NCBI RefSeq assembly: GCF_017255415.1
Contig: NZ_JAFJZZ010000001.1
Span: 1,240,001-1,304,000, forward strand
Direction of reading: 5' to 3'
Source: Clostridium aminobutyricum
Lineage (GTDB): Bacteria > Bacillota > Clostridia > Peptostreptococcales > Anaerovoracaceae
Length of the DNA: 64,000 nucleotides
Numbering within the stretch: the stretch's first letter is position 1; each line of letters begins with the position of its first letter. Position numbers and translations under genes: made by a program. The notes under the pieces are model-generated. The model saw nothing but the letters and a program-made list of their open reading frames with translations. It did not search any database and was not told the origin of the DNA. Positions 53,869 through 62,728 of this stretch are shown here, in pieces.

Positions 53869-54588
53869 TTAATCTTCAGCAGTCATCTGAAGCAGTATGT
53901 CCAGTCTATTGTATATGCTTCTTTCTAAAGCGCCGTAAAAAGGCTGGATATCTCCTGCGTTCAAGTACTTCATCACTGCTGTATTGTATTCGCGCTCACT
54001 TAATCGCAGTTCAAAAATCGGATATCCGTCCCGCAGTAAGCTATAATACATCACCAGCCTCGCTACCGCTTCCGAATACAACTCAAACGGATAGATTTCA
54101 AACAACTTATTATGTAAATAGGCCGCTCTCAATAGTGGATTTCTTTCCGCAGCCTCTTCATAGCTCCATTTAATAAATTCTTTTAAAAGATGTTCAATGT
54201 CCTTCCAATGCGGAGGATTATAATCCAAGGTGTATAATGTTGGGTTGGACATGCGAAGAACAGTACCTTCTCCTTCGCTCAGGATTTCATAAAATTGTTC
54301 CAGAATTTTATAGCTGATTTCACTGTCCATGGCCAGTAGATCATCCATAAACAATAGGCATTGGATATACTTTTTAATAATAAAATGATCACTTACCGTA
54401 GCTTCGACTATAAATTCCCCCTCCAAAATGCGGACCACCTGCTCTTTAGTAATATTGCTGCCGTCAAGCCGCAGCAAAGTGTATATCATCTCACATAGTT
54501 CTGATTTTTTAATCTGTTCTTTCATCTGCGGGGCGTATGGTTTTCTGCTGTCCAGATTTTTTTTCTTACTAAGAATTTCCTGATACAT
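53869..54588 (-). CDS. Fic-fold protein with degenerate catalytic motif
   Basis: 239 residues. Overall pattern matches Fic proteins: N-terminal GSNITKEQVVRILEGE like the usual GNTLTLEEVxxLLEG, DYNPPHWKDIEHLL, then YLHNKLFEIYPFELYSEAVAR, where active enzymes have HxxFxxIHPFxxGNGR, and YYSLLRDGYPIFELRLSERE and AGDIQPFYGAL. The AMP-transfer His is Tyr166 and GNG is SEA; only Arg177 remains. The inhibitory (S/T)xxxE(G/N) motif is also altered (RLDG). AMPylation is therefore unlikely. ATG follows AGGAGG; no frameshift, so the gene looks maintained. Role unknown. Confidence 0.72.
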   Translation of the reverse strand: MYQEILSKKKNLDSRKPYAPQMKEQIKKSELCEMIYTLLRLDGSNITKEQVVRILEGEFIVEATVSDHFIIKKYIQCLLFMDDLLAMDSEISYKILEQFYEILSEGEGTVLRMSNPTLYTLDYNPPHWKDIEHLLKEFIKWSYEEAAERNPLLRAAYLHNKLFEIYPFELYSEAVARLVMYYSLLRDGYPIFELRLSEREYNTAVMKYLNAGDIQPFYGALERSIYNRLDILLQMTAED

Positions 54589-54686
54589 TTGACACCTCCT
54601 ACCATGAATCTACTTTTGTACATTTTAACACAATATGGTATAATTACATATATATATTTAACAATAAACCGAGGAGGTTTTTTTAT

Positions 54687-55394
54687 ATGCCATCAAGTTT
54701 TTATGACATCACTTCACTTTCACTTTATGATGTAAACATTGCATCCATCTTTACCCGGTTGCTTCTAGCGGTCATTTTAGGTGGAATCATCGGATTAGAG
54801 CGAGGAGCGGCCAATCATCCTGCTGGTTTTAGGACTCATATCTTGGTCTGTGTAGGCTCTACTTTAGCGATGCTGACCGACCAATATATCTTTCAATTTT
54901 TAACACCGATCGCAGACCCTGCCAGATTGGGTGCTCAAGTGATTACAGGCGTCGGCTTTTTAGGGGTTGGCACCATCTTTGTAACAGGACGACATCGAAT
55001 CAAAGGTCTCACCACGGCAGCAGGCCTTTGGGCGTCGGCATGTTTGGGCCTTGCCATTGGAATCGGTTTTTATTCCGGTGCCATCATAGCCGGGATACTT
55101 ATATTTGTCAGCCTTGCCCTGTTTCCAAAAGTAGAAAACCACTTTTTAAAGCATTCCAGATTTCTGAATTTATATGTTGAAGTGGATTCTATTGCAAGCT
55201 TTAAAGCCTTTGTCGCTCAGGTGAAGCAGCAGGGTTATCAAGTTTTTGACGCCCACATCAGCAGTTCAGATCCCATTTTAAGAAGCGGGATCGCATTTTA
55301 TATTTTCATGAAGACACCAAAAGATATAGACCACAATGATATTGTAGAAGAGTTCTATACTTACCAGGGTGTATTTATAATCGATGAGGTCTAA
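54687..55394 (+). CDS. MgtC/SapB family membrane protein
   Basis: 235 residues. Membrane domain (about 20-145) with LLAVILGGIIGLERGAANHP, AGFRTHILVCVGSTLAML, GLTTAAGLWASACLGLAIG, and a C-terminal soluble ACT-like domain. The family is tied to Mg2+-limited growth and F-ATPase control in pathogens; here the role is only inferred. Strong GAGGAGG. Confidence 0.92.
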   Translation: MPSSFYDITSLSLYDVNIASIFTRLLLAVILGGIIGLERGAANHPAGFRTHILVCVGSTLAMLTDQYIFQFLTPIADPARLGAQVITGVGFLGVGTIFVTGRHRIKGLTTAAGLWASACLGLAIGIGFYSGAIIAGILIFVSLALFPKVENHFLKHSRFLNLYVEVDSIASFKAFVAQVKQQGYQVFDAHISSSDPILRSGIAFYIFMKTPKDIDHNDIVEEFYTYQGVFIIDEV

Positions 55395-55427
55395 AAAAAG
55401 CAGGCTGCCTTTGGGAGCCTGCTTTCT
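55393..55427. terminator. Terminator between mgtC-like and carboxyltransferase genes
   Basis: AGCAGGCT (55399-55406) and AGCCTGCT (55416-55423), flanked by A and T runs; works for both convergent genes. Confidence 0.8.
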
Positions 55428-55431
55428 ATGT

Positions 55432-56829
55432 TTATACCGGATAAACCATATCCTCTTCATTTAACAAATTTGAATCAATCTTATACTGCTGTACTTCTCT
55501 TTTCTTAAAGAAATCCTCTGCCGGTTTTGGGAACATCGCTTTTGTGAGCACATCTTCTTCCTGCTCCATATACCTTGCGCAGTCACGTTTTACGGCCTCC
55601 AATTCAGGTTCTATTAAATCCGCAGGTCTGCATGTAATCTGCTCTTCCTCTCCGATAATTTTCTTTACGATCTCTTCTTTTATCGGCAAAGTCGTCTTCC
55701 CGTACATTCCTTTTACCAACATCCGGACTTCATTGGGAACCATTTTATACCGTTCACCCATTACAACATTCATGACCGCTTGAGTTCCCACAATCTGACT
55801 GGTTGGCGTAACCAGCGGCGGATAGCCAAGATCTTCACGAACTCTCGGGACTTCCTTTAATACTTCTTCAAATTTATCCATCGCATTGGATTGTTTCAGT
55901 TGAGAAACCAAGTTTGAAAGCATTCCGCCCGGAACCTGGTACATCAAGGTCTTGATGTCTACCCCCATCAGCTTTGGATCCATCAGTCCGGAAGCAATAT
56001 ATTTTTCTCGAATCGGCCTGAAATGCTCCGCAATTTGATTCAGTAAATTCAGGTCTAATCCGGTATCGTATTCCGTTCCTTGGAATGCCGCCACCAAAGG
56101 CTCAGTCGGCGGCTGTGAAGTTCCCTCCGCAAATGGAGATATGGCTGTATCAATAATATCAACTCCGGCCTCAACGGCCTTCATATACGTCATACTTCCG
56201 AATCCGCTCGTAGCATGCGTATGAAGCTCGATCGGAATAGAAATCTCACTTTTTAACCGCTTCACTAATTCATAGGTATTGTAAGGATCCAATAAGCCAG
56301 CCATATCTTTAATGCATAAAGAATCTGCACCCATTTGTTCTATTTCCTTAGCGAGGCTGATAAACACTTCATTGGTGTGAACCGGACTTCGTGTATAAGA
56401 AATAGTTCCTTGTGCATGCCCTCCGAATCGTTTTGTTGCTTCAATGGCTCTTTGAAGATTTCTAGTATCATTGAGCGCATCAAAAATTCTTATTATATCA
56501 ATCCCGTTAGCAATTGCTCTTTCTACAAACTTATCAACAACATCGTCTGCATAATGTTTATAACCAAGCAAATTCTGCCCTCTTAATAGCATTTGCAGCT
56601 TTGTCTTTTTAACCCTTTCCCGAATCGCTCTTAGCCTTTCCCATGGGTCTTCATCCAGAAATCTGAGACACGCGTCATAGGTTGCGCCTCCCCACATCTC
56701 AAGAGCATTATAGCCGACACTATCCATGACTTCCAATATCGGCAGCATCTCATCAGTCTTCATTCTTGTTGCGATGAGCGACTGATGACCATCTCTTAAG
56801 ACGGTTTCCGTTATCTTTACTTTTGCCAT
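55432..56829 (-). CDS. oadA: Biotin-dependent carboxyltransferase subunit (OadA/PycB/5S type) without biotinyl domain
   Basis: 465 residues. Carboxyltransferase barrel: TVLRDGHQSLIATRMKT, LEMWGGATYDACLRFLDEDP, the metal/Lys segment LCIKDMAGLLDPY, IELHTHATSGFG and the conserved-C domain YQVPGGMLSNLVSQL. Typical oxaloacetate decarboxylase alpha or PycB is about 600 residues and ends in a biotin domain (AMKM); that part is absent, as in transcarboxylase 5S. No beta/gamma membrane subunit or biotin protein gene is adjacent. A complete pyc is elsewhere in the window. Substrate keto acid is pyruvate or oxaloacetate. ATG follows GGAGG. Confidence 0.88.
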   Translation of the reverse strand: MAKVKITETVLRDGHQSLIATRMKTDEMLPILEVMDSVGYNALEMWGGATYDACLRFLDEDPWERLRAIRERVKKTKLQMLLRGQNLLGYKHYADDVVDKFVERAIANGIDIIRIFDALNDTRNLQRAIEATKRFGGHAQGTISYTRSPVHTNEVFISLAKEIEQMGADSLCIKDMAGLLDPYNTYELVKRLKSEISIPIELHTHATSGFGSMTYMKAVEAGVDIIDTAISPFAEGTSQPPTEPLVAAFQGTEYDTGLDLNLLNQIAEHFRPIREKYIASGLMDPKLMGVDIKTLMYQVPGGMLSNLVSQLKQSNAMDKFEEVLKEVPRVREDLGYPPLVTPTSQIVGTQAVMNVVMGERYKMVPNEVRMLVKGMYGKTTLPIKEEIVKKIIGEEEQITCRPADLIEPELEAVKRDCARYMEQEEDVLTKAMFPKPAEDFFKKREVQQYKIDSNLLNEEDMVYPV

Positions 56830-57128
56830 TATTAACCTCCCATAGTATTTAAACTTCCAATAAAAGCAGATGCTATATTGTCAAAAACTATAGCAGAATA
56901 AAATTATCTGTGATTCCGTTACCATTAGATCTTATTAAGTGTGATACCTTTTTCTATTTTGTACGACATCTATAAAAATATTCCATCATCAACATGCCGT
57001 TGTTACTTACAAGGGAACGCTATTCCCTCGAAACATCCTTGCATGAGCTAGCTCTTTTCTTTTAAAGCAGTTTAACCTTTTATTCCGCATTACCTCTTTA
57101 CGGTAAAAAATTGTCCTTGCAATCACTC

Positions 57129-58049
57129 CTAATTTTCAGCAATAGGAGTCTTTTCTTCTTTGTTTGATAGGGCCTGTTTTAAAGCCTCCATCAGCTCTTC
57201 TTCATCGTTTGCCGCAAGTGCAAGTTTCAAATCAACGACTTGATTTGCATGAGGACCGCATTGTAGTTTCCCATCCGGGGTTAATTCAATCTGATCAAAT
57301 GGTTCGTAGGACGAACTGCTGACAGGACTGACAAAACTGATCGTACCCCTTGCACCCGGGTATTTAAATAGTTCTTCCGTCTCTTCCTCTGTTCCCACCT
57401 TTCTTAAGGAAGGCAGCTTAGCTTTAATTTCATCGTTAGAAATATAAGCTTCTTGAGTTACTTCTGCATAGTTACCCTTCGGTGTCATTTCGATAAACCG
57501 AATGCCTACCTCGTGTTGGAAGGTTAACTGAACAAAATCTAAAATTTCATCCTCATTAAATCCTTTCATAACAACCGTGTGAATACTTACCGGTTTCAAT
57601 TTTGCTCCTGTAGCTGCATTAATTCCTGCTATGACTTCATCCATATCTCCGCCGCCGGTCATTTCCGTAAATCGACTATTTCTCATCGAGTCCAAACTGA
57701 TATTTACTTTGCTTAAGCCTGCCTCTTTCAAGTCCTTCACATAATCGGTCAGCAACGAACCGTTTGTAGTCATTTCCACTTCCTGCACGCCTTCCATACC
57801 GGTCAGCATTTTCACAAGCTTAACAATGCCTTTTCTCAGAAGAGGTTCGCCGCCGGCCAGCCTAAATTTCGTAATGCCTAATTTTACTGCCGCCTGTGCA
57901 ATCCTTTCGATTTCTTCGAAGTTCAATATATTACTCTGGTCAATATCTGAAGCATCTTTTTTAGCTGAGCTGTACTTATAATCAAAATTATTTTCATCTG
58001 TTACAGATATTTTCATATAATTCATGTCTCTTCCAAAACTGTCCTTCAT
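57129..58049 (-). CDS. MoaA-like protein lacking radical-SAM cysteines
   Basis: About 306 residues from ATG 58049 (GGAGG five bases upstream), beginning MKDSFGRDMNYMKISVTD exactly as MoaA does. The following CNLRCxYC of MoaA is replaced: the three Cys positions are N20, Y24 and S27. The SAM-binding AGGEPLLRKG is intact, as are TTNGSLL and ISLDS. At the C-terminus the second-cluster motif is also lost (YEPFDQIELTPDGKLQCG), keeping one Cys. There is no GG tail. The frame is clean over its whole length. It should not catalyse radical chemistry. No other moa gene is adjacent. Unknown role; possibly a nucleotide-binding or regulatory paralogue. Confidence 0.8.
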   Translation of the reverse strand: MKDSFGRDMNYMKISVTDENNFDYKYSSAKKDASDIDQSNILNFEEIERIAQAAVKLGITKFRLAGGEPLLRKGIVKLVKMLTGMEGVQEVEMTTNGSLLTDYVKDLKEAGLSKVNISLDSMRNSRFTEMTGGGDMDEVIAGINAATGAKLKPVSIHTVVMKGFNEDEILDFVQLTFQHEVGIRFIEMTPKGNYAEVTQEAYISNDEIKAKLPSLRKVGTEEETEELFKYPGARGTISFVSPVSSSSYEPFDQIELTPDGKLQCGPHANQVVDLKLALAANDEEELMEALKQALSNKEEKTPIAEN

Positions 58050-58101
58050 TTGTTCCTCCATTTATTTGTATTCGCTAAAATTTTTATTATCTAACTTTTT
58101 T

Positions 58102-58131
58102 ATTCTACCATTTTTTATGATTATAAGTCAA
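58102..58131 (-). promoter_or_regulatory. Promoter of the MoaA-like gene
   Basis: TTGACT (58131-58126), 18-bp spacer, TAGAAT (58107-58102), minus strand. The rest of the 300-bp divergent region holds nothing else I recognise. Confidence 0.55.
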
Positions 58132-58349
58132 TTATTCTAATAGTAATATATTAAACAAAACGGATTTAACCTCTTTTATTGAACGCGCGTCCAAAAATTA
58201 ACTTTACAAATATTATGAAATTACTAGACTTGTTATGCTATTGAGGTTAATATATTGTTGATGAGTTCTAATTTAAATGGAGAAGCCATCTTTTTTCATC
58301 TAGTAGAGTTCTTCGGAAAAAATTTTAGGGAAGTCAAAGGAGTAAACGC

Positions 58350-58928
58350 TTGAACATATCAGATGCAAAATTAAAAAGCTGGATTGCTTTCATCATGCGC
58401 AATAAAACTGAAATCGGCACATTATTGGATTATTTCGATCCACGTGATATAGAAAATGGCATTCTTACCATTCCTGAATCGTTCATCAATTCCGGTCTGA
58501 AGATGAGAATAATGGATCATTTGCAAGATTATGTAGATGACTATCGAATTGCCTTTGAAAATAATCGGATCTATCTGCATCTAAAACTGCACCTAAAACA
58601 GATTGGACCGATAGAAGCAAAATACCTGATTGGAATAACAGATTTTAGATTTTCCGATGATTGCCGGCGAATTTACGGCACCTTCCAAGAGGAAGTCAAG
58701 TCCTTGGGGAATATGTTGCAGGCAATGGCTTTAAAAGCGGCCTGCTCCAATAGCACTTGTCTTCAAAAGGCCTTGCGCTTTACAAATTGCGATTTTATAT
58801 TTGTAGACGGAAACCGTATTATGATTGATTTAGATCGATTTGAATTAGCTCAAAAAGTTCCTTCTAACTTAGAGCTAAACTATGTAGAATGTGACAATGG
58901 CTATTTAAAGCTTAATTTTAATTATTGA
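58350..58928 (+). CDS. Conserved-looking cytosolic protein, unknown function
   Basis: 192 residues, start TTG 58350 with AAAGGAG seven bases upstream. No signal peptide; a weakly amphipathic alpha/beta protein containing IGPIEAKYLIGITDFRF and a late NCDFIFVDGNRIMIDLDRF segment. No family recognised. The phosphodiesterase gene begins 43 bp downstream, so the two are probably co-transcribed. Confidence 0.75.
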   Translation: MNISDAKLKSWIAFIMRNKTEIGTLLDYFDPRDIENGILTIPESFINSGLKMRIMDHLQDYVDDYRIAFENNRIYLHLKLHLKQIGPIEAKYLIGITDFRFSDDCRRIYGTFQEEVKSLGNMLQAMALKAACSNSTCLQKALRFTNCDFIFVDGNRIMIDLDRFELAQKVPSNLELNYVECDNGYLKLNFNY

Positions 58929-58971
58929 GGATAAGCAGAATGTATTTGCTTTCATTATTTAGGAGAAAACA

Positions 58972-59523
58972 TTGAAACTATTTGTAATAAGTGATACCCA
59001 TGGGAAGTTGGATAAAGTATTGGAGGTCTGTAAAAAGCTCACCGCTGTCGACCTTATCCTCCATCTCGGCGACTGCAGCAAAGATGCAGAGGAACTCGAA
59101 AAAGTTTTGGGTATTGACGTTCTTTCCGTCAAAGGAAATATGGACGGTTCCTACAGTCCTTCCGATTATAAAATTCTGGAAACCGAATGCGGCAAGCTTT
59201 ATCTGGCTCATGGGCATATGGAAAATGTAAAGGCAACCTACCAAAATATCTATTATCGTGCAGAAGAATGCGGCTGCATTGCCGCCCTATTCGGACATAC
59301 GCATAAGCCGGTGTTCGAAGAAGTCAACGGCATTCATTTAATAAACCCCGGCAGCTTATCCTTGCCTTCTGACGGTACACAAGGCTCTTACGCCATCGTT
59401 CACACCTCTCCAGAGGGATTGACAGGCTCCATTGTTTATTATTCGTCTATTCAAAAAAATAAGCCCCAAAAAGTGCAAGGGGGCTACATTAGAGGACTTT
59501 TAAACTATAGTGACCGATTTTAA
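58972..59523 (+). CDS. YfcE/MJ0936-type metallophosphodiesterase
   Basis: 183 residues. Binuclear metal motifs: VISDTHGKLD, LILHLGDCSKD, VKGNMDG (GNCD in most members), LAHGH, LFGHTHKP, INPGSLSLP. Family members cleave phosphodiesters; physiological substrate unknown. Start is TTG with AGGAG six bases upstream. Followed by a bidirectional terminator. Confidence 0.93.
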   Translation: MKLFVISDTHGKLDKVLEVCKKLTAVDLILHLGDCSKDAEELEKVLGIDVLSVKGNMDGSYSPSDYKILETECGKLYLAHGHMENVKATYQNIYYRAEECGCIAALFGHTHKPVFEEVNGIHLINPGSLSLPSDGTQGSYAIVHTSPEGLTGSIVYYSSIQKNKPQKVQGGYIRGLLNYSDRF

Positions 59524-59546
59524 TGATTCGTTGAAGAGTCTGAACT

Positions 59547-59573
59547 TAAAAAAAGGGGATTATCCCCTTTTTT
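59547..59573. terminator. Bidirectional terminator
   Basis: A-run, GGGGA-TTA-TCCCC, T-run between the convergent phosphodiesterase and thioesterase genes; the thioesterase stop codon lies within it. Confidence 0.85.
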
Positions 59574-60024
59574 CTGTTGTTGTATCAATAGACATATAAA
59601 CCGCTGCTGCCGTAGCAACGAGTTTGCCCGTCTTCCCGCTGTACGCTTCTCCCCTTAGCTGGATGATTCTTTTACCTGTAGCAGTTGCAATGCATTTTAC
59701 GACGAATACATCTCCCATGTCCACCGGGCGAATGTATTTTACTTCTATACTTACCGTCGGGGCCCAATTACTTCCTGCGTAGAATCTGGATAGTACGCCC
59801 ATTGAAAAGTCAAAGGCAGTGCACATGACTCCTCCATGCATAAAGCCAACTCGGTTTTCTTCCCATGGTAAAACCGGAAATTCAAATGTCATCGAAGATT
59901 CTTCAAAAGAACAACTCTTTCCTCGCACCTGTAAAAGCCCATTGGTTATATTTTTTTGTTCGTTATACGTTTCTTCAACGGAAAATTTTAAGAATTCTTC
60001 CATTCGCTTTTGTTCTGCCATCAT
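59560..60024 (-). CDS. Hotdog-fold thioesterase (PaaI/YiiD type)
   Basis: 154 residues. HGGVMCTAFDFSMGV forms the substrate tunnel motif, then VSIEVKYIRPVDMGD and a beta strand ending AAAVYMSID. Acyl-CoA thioesterase of unknown specificity. ATG 60024 (or 60021) follows GGGAGAAC. Confidence 0.88.
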   Translation of the reverse strand: MMAEQKRMEEFLKFSVEETYNEQKNITNGLLQVRGKSCSFEESSMTFEFPVLPWEENRVGFMHGGVMCTAFDFSMGVLSRFYAGSNWAPTVSIEVKYIRPVDMGDVFVVKCIATATGKRIIQLRGEAYSGKTGKLVATAAAVYMSIDTTTEKRG

Positions 60025-60201
60025 GTTCTCCCTATCTATACAACCGTATTTTATTCATTTCCTCTTTTAACGCAGCTTTCATGAGTTCCTTCAAACTCCT
60101 TTTTTACAATTATACTTTTCTCCGTCTATTATTGCAAATGTAAAACCACCATTCAGCACCTTCACCATTACTTGTTATAAATACAATTCATGGTATTTGG
60201 C

Positions 60202-61113
60202 TTATTTCATACTTTCAACAGGAAAAAGGGAATCCAAACAATTGTTTTCCGCCGCAGTTAATAGTCTCACGGAGAAGTCGTCTGCATCTGCCGATAAATA
60301 TTTATAGAGAGCTGTGTTGCCGCCATAAACATGCTTTATGATCGTATGAATGATCTCGTTGATTTTCTCTTTCAATTCGGCCTTATTCTTTCCTTGAACA
60401 AACTCTTTGATAACGGTCAAATCCTCTTTCTCTATTTTTAATGATGAAATTTGTTTCTGTGCAAGGAAGCAGCCTGCGGCGTTCTCTAAAACAATGCTGG
60501 CAGCATTTATAAACAGTTCATTGTAATTCTCATCAAATCGTTTCAGCAAACGGATGATAACATCTTCTGAAAAGGCTTTCAGAAAGAGTTGTTCTAAAAA
60601 AATATACTCTAGATATTGATAAATAGCATCGATTCCGGATAAATGGTGTACTGATTTTATGGTCGGATAATCCAACGTTAAAATATGGTTTTCGGGATTG
60701 AACTTTGCATCGTAATACTGAAAAAAAGCAGGCATTCCTTTTACGACGGTATCATAATACGCGATATTCTCGTAGGCTCTAAAATCCTCCATGATGTGAT
60801 TATATAATACTAAAGCCTTTTTAACTTTTTTAATTACCAGTCCATATCCCTCTTCATAGGCGTCTTTTGCGGATTTGTTATTTCCACTCATCCTTAAATT
60901 TAGTTTCTTCCGATGAACCTCTTCCGGATCGAGATCAGCATCTCCATGCTCACGAGCCTGAGCATCCTCTCGAATACAATACACTATCGCCGACAACAGC
61001 ATTTTCGCAGTTTCATAAGTTATGGACGAGCTCTCATTGGATGTATATTGGATAGTCAGTTTTTCAACGAGCGGAAGGAGCTCCTCCATGTTATAATTTA
61101 TCCCGTTCATCAT
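60202..61113 (-). CDS. DUF6179-like protein
   Basis: About 303 residues from ATG 61113, with AGAGGAA eight bases upstream; overlaps the preceding gene by 23 bp. Predominantly helical, no membrane segment. Contains DYPTIKSVHHLSGIDAIYQY and AVYCIRED-like segments. I recall DUF6323 and DUF6179 as paired clostridial genes; the match is by gross resemblance. Function unknown. Confidence 0.65.
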   Translation of the reverse strand: MMNGINYNMEELLPLVEKLTIQYTSNESSSITYETAKMLLSAIVYCIREDAQAREHGDADLDPEEVHRKKLNLRMSGNNKSAKDAYEEGYGLVIKKVKKALVLYNHIMEDFRAYENIAYYDTVVKGMPAFFQYYDAKFNPENHILTLDYPTIKSVHHLSGIDAIYQYLEYIFLEQLFLKAFSEDVIIRLLKRFDENYNELFINAASIVLENAAGCFLAQKQISSLKIEKEDLTVIKEFVQGKNKAELKEKINEIIHTIIKHVYGGNTALYKYLSADADDFSVRLLTAAENNCLDSLFPVESMK

Positions 61114-61564
61114 CGTATATTTCCTCTCTACTTTCACCGGCACGAATGCTTCTTGCTAATTCGTCCAGACAAGTTTCTTCCAAGTACTCTAATGATCCTT
61201 GACACGAGCCGTCAAAATGATGCTTCATGAATTCTAAAAGCTCATCATCACTAATCTCATCTAAACACTCATTTTTATATTGATAAAATATGTCCTGCAA
61301 TACGGCCAAGGTATCGGCATAATTTTCCTGATAAATATAAGGTGAATCACAAAAATGGTAAATTAATTTTGAAAGGATGCCTTCACCAAATTCAATGCGC
61401 TCAGTTTCTTTTAATGTCTCCCTCCTGCTCTTCATTAACATCGATGCATTTTCTTCTGACAAGGTCACACCAAACTGACTTGATAATTGATTCGAAGAAA
61501 TGATCTTCTCCAGTTCCTGTTTCTGCTTACCGGCCAACATGATTTGAAGTAATTCTTCTTTCAT
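61091..61564 (-). CDS. DUF6323-like protein
   Basis: 157 residues, acidic and helical, with no signal peptide. Features: NQLSSQFGVTLSEENASMLM, RIEFGEGILSKLIYHFCDSP and DELLEFMKHHFDGSCQGS. Translationally coupled to the downstream gene (23-bp overlap). ATG follows AAGGGGG. Function unknown. Confidence 0.65.
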   Translation of the reverse strand: MKEELLQIMLAGKQKQELEKIISSNQLSSQFGVTLSEENASMLMKSRRETLKETERIEFGEGILSKLIYHFCDSPYIYQENYADTLAVLQDIFYQYKNECLDEISDDELLEFMKHHFDGSCQGSLEYLEETCLDELARSIRAGESREEIYDDERDKL

Positions 61565-61689
61565 AGAAAATCCCCCTTTCTCTTAATAATTGATTCTACT
61601 CCCGGGGAATAATCATTACAACTCTTGAAATTTCAGCGATTTTATGGTAATATAATAGTGTAAAATGATATAAATTTTTATTGAACAGA

Positions 61690-61728
61690 TAAAAAGATAC
61701 CGGCAGAAACTGCTTCTGCCGGTATCTT
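61690..61728. terminator. Terminator after rbsB
   Basis: AGATACCGGCAGAA (61695-61708) and TTCTGCCGGTATCT (61714-61727), a perfect 14-bp stem, T-run on the minus strand. Confidence 0.9.
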
Positions 61729-61758
61729 TCGTATCTCGATCATTTAATTTTTCATTCC

Positions 61759-62664
61759 TTATTCCGTTACAAGTTGAAGATCTACTGGGATATAGGAGTC
61801 TACGGTTTCTCCGTCCAGTACTTTCATTGCGGTATCAACACCCTTACCACCAATTTCTTTTGGAAGCTGTTGTACAGTTGCAGCCATATCTCCGGCTTTC
61901 ACTGCTTTCACAGCATCATCGGTTGCATCAAATCCAACTACTAAAATATCTCTTCCGGATGCTTTAATAGCCTCCAATGCTCCTAACGCCATTTCATCAT
62001 TATGTGCAAATACTGCGTTAATTTCCGGCTTTGCCTGAAGAATATTTTCCATTACGGATAAACCCTGTGCTCTATCGAAATTTGCTGTCTGTCTTGCAAC
62101 TACTTCGATACTGCTGCCGGAGATTGCGGTGTTAAAGCCTTCGCCTCTGTCTCTAGTTGCAGAAGCTCCAGGGATTCCTTCCAATTCAACAAGCTTTCCT
62201 TTTCCGTCTAACTGTTCAATGATAAATTCTCCGGCCATCTTACCGCCTGCTACATTGTCAGAAGCAATGTGAGCTACCACTTCACCGGAGTTTGCGGATC
62301 TGTCAAGGGTAATTACTGGAATTTTCGCTTCGTTTGCAGCTGCCACAGCATTTCCTACAGCATCAGAATCAGTAGGATTGATCAAGATTAGATCCACTTT
62401 TTGAGTGATCAAATCTTCAACATTTGACATTTCTGTAGCGGAGTCATCCTGTGAGTCAAGCACTACAAGAGTCGCGCCGAGTTCATCCGCTTTCGCCTGT
62501 GCCCCGTCTCTCAAATCCACAAAGAACGGATTGTTTAATGTTGATACAACCAAACCGATTGTTGGGCCTTTTTCTGTTGCGGAATCTTCTGATTTAGAAT
62601 TACCACATCCAACCGTAGCGATCATCATCAGCAGTACAAGCAACAATGCAAATACTTTTTTCAT
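61759..62664 (-). CDS. rbsB: Ribose-type ABC substrate-binding lipoprotein
   Basis: 301 residues. Lipoprotein signal ending MMIATVGC (Cys20). Periplasmic-binding-protein type I fold: [70 protein letters not shown]. Close to RbsB, so ribose is likely though other pentoses are possible. Strong AAGGAGGAG. Last gene of rbsA-rbsC-rbsB. Confidence 0.93.
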   Translation of the reverse strand: MKKVFALLLVLLMMIATVGCGNSKSEDSATEKGPTIGLVVSTLNNPFFVDLRDGAQAKADELGATLVVLDSQDDSATEMSNVEDLITQKVDLILINPTDSDAVGNAVAAANEAKIPVITLDRSANSGEVVAHIASDNVAGGKMAGEFIIEQLDGKGKLVELEGIPGASATRDRGEGFNTAISGSSIEVVARQTANFDRAQGLSVMENILQAKPEINAVFAHNDEMALGALEAIKASGRDILVVGFDATDDAVKAVKAGDMAATVQQLPKEIGGKGVDTAMKVLDGETVDSYIPVDLQLVTE

Positions 62665-62728
62665 TTTTTTCTCCTCCTTATATCTTGTAATAAAAAATTA
62701 TATCTCCAACCCAAGCGGGTCAAATTCA

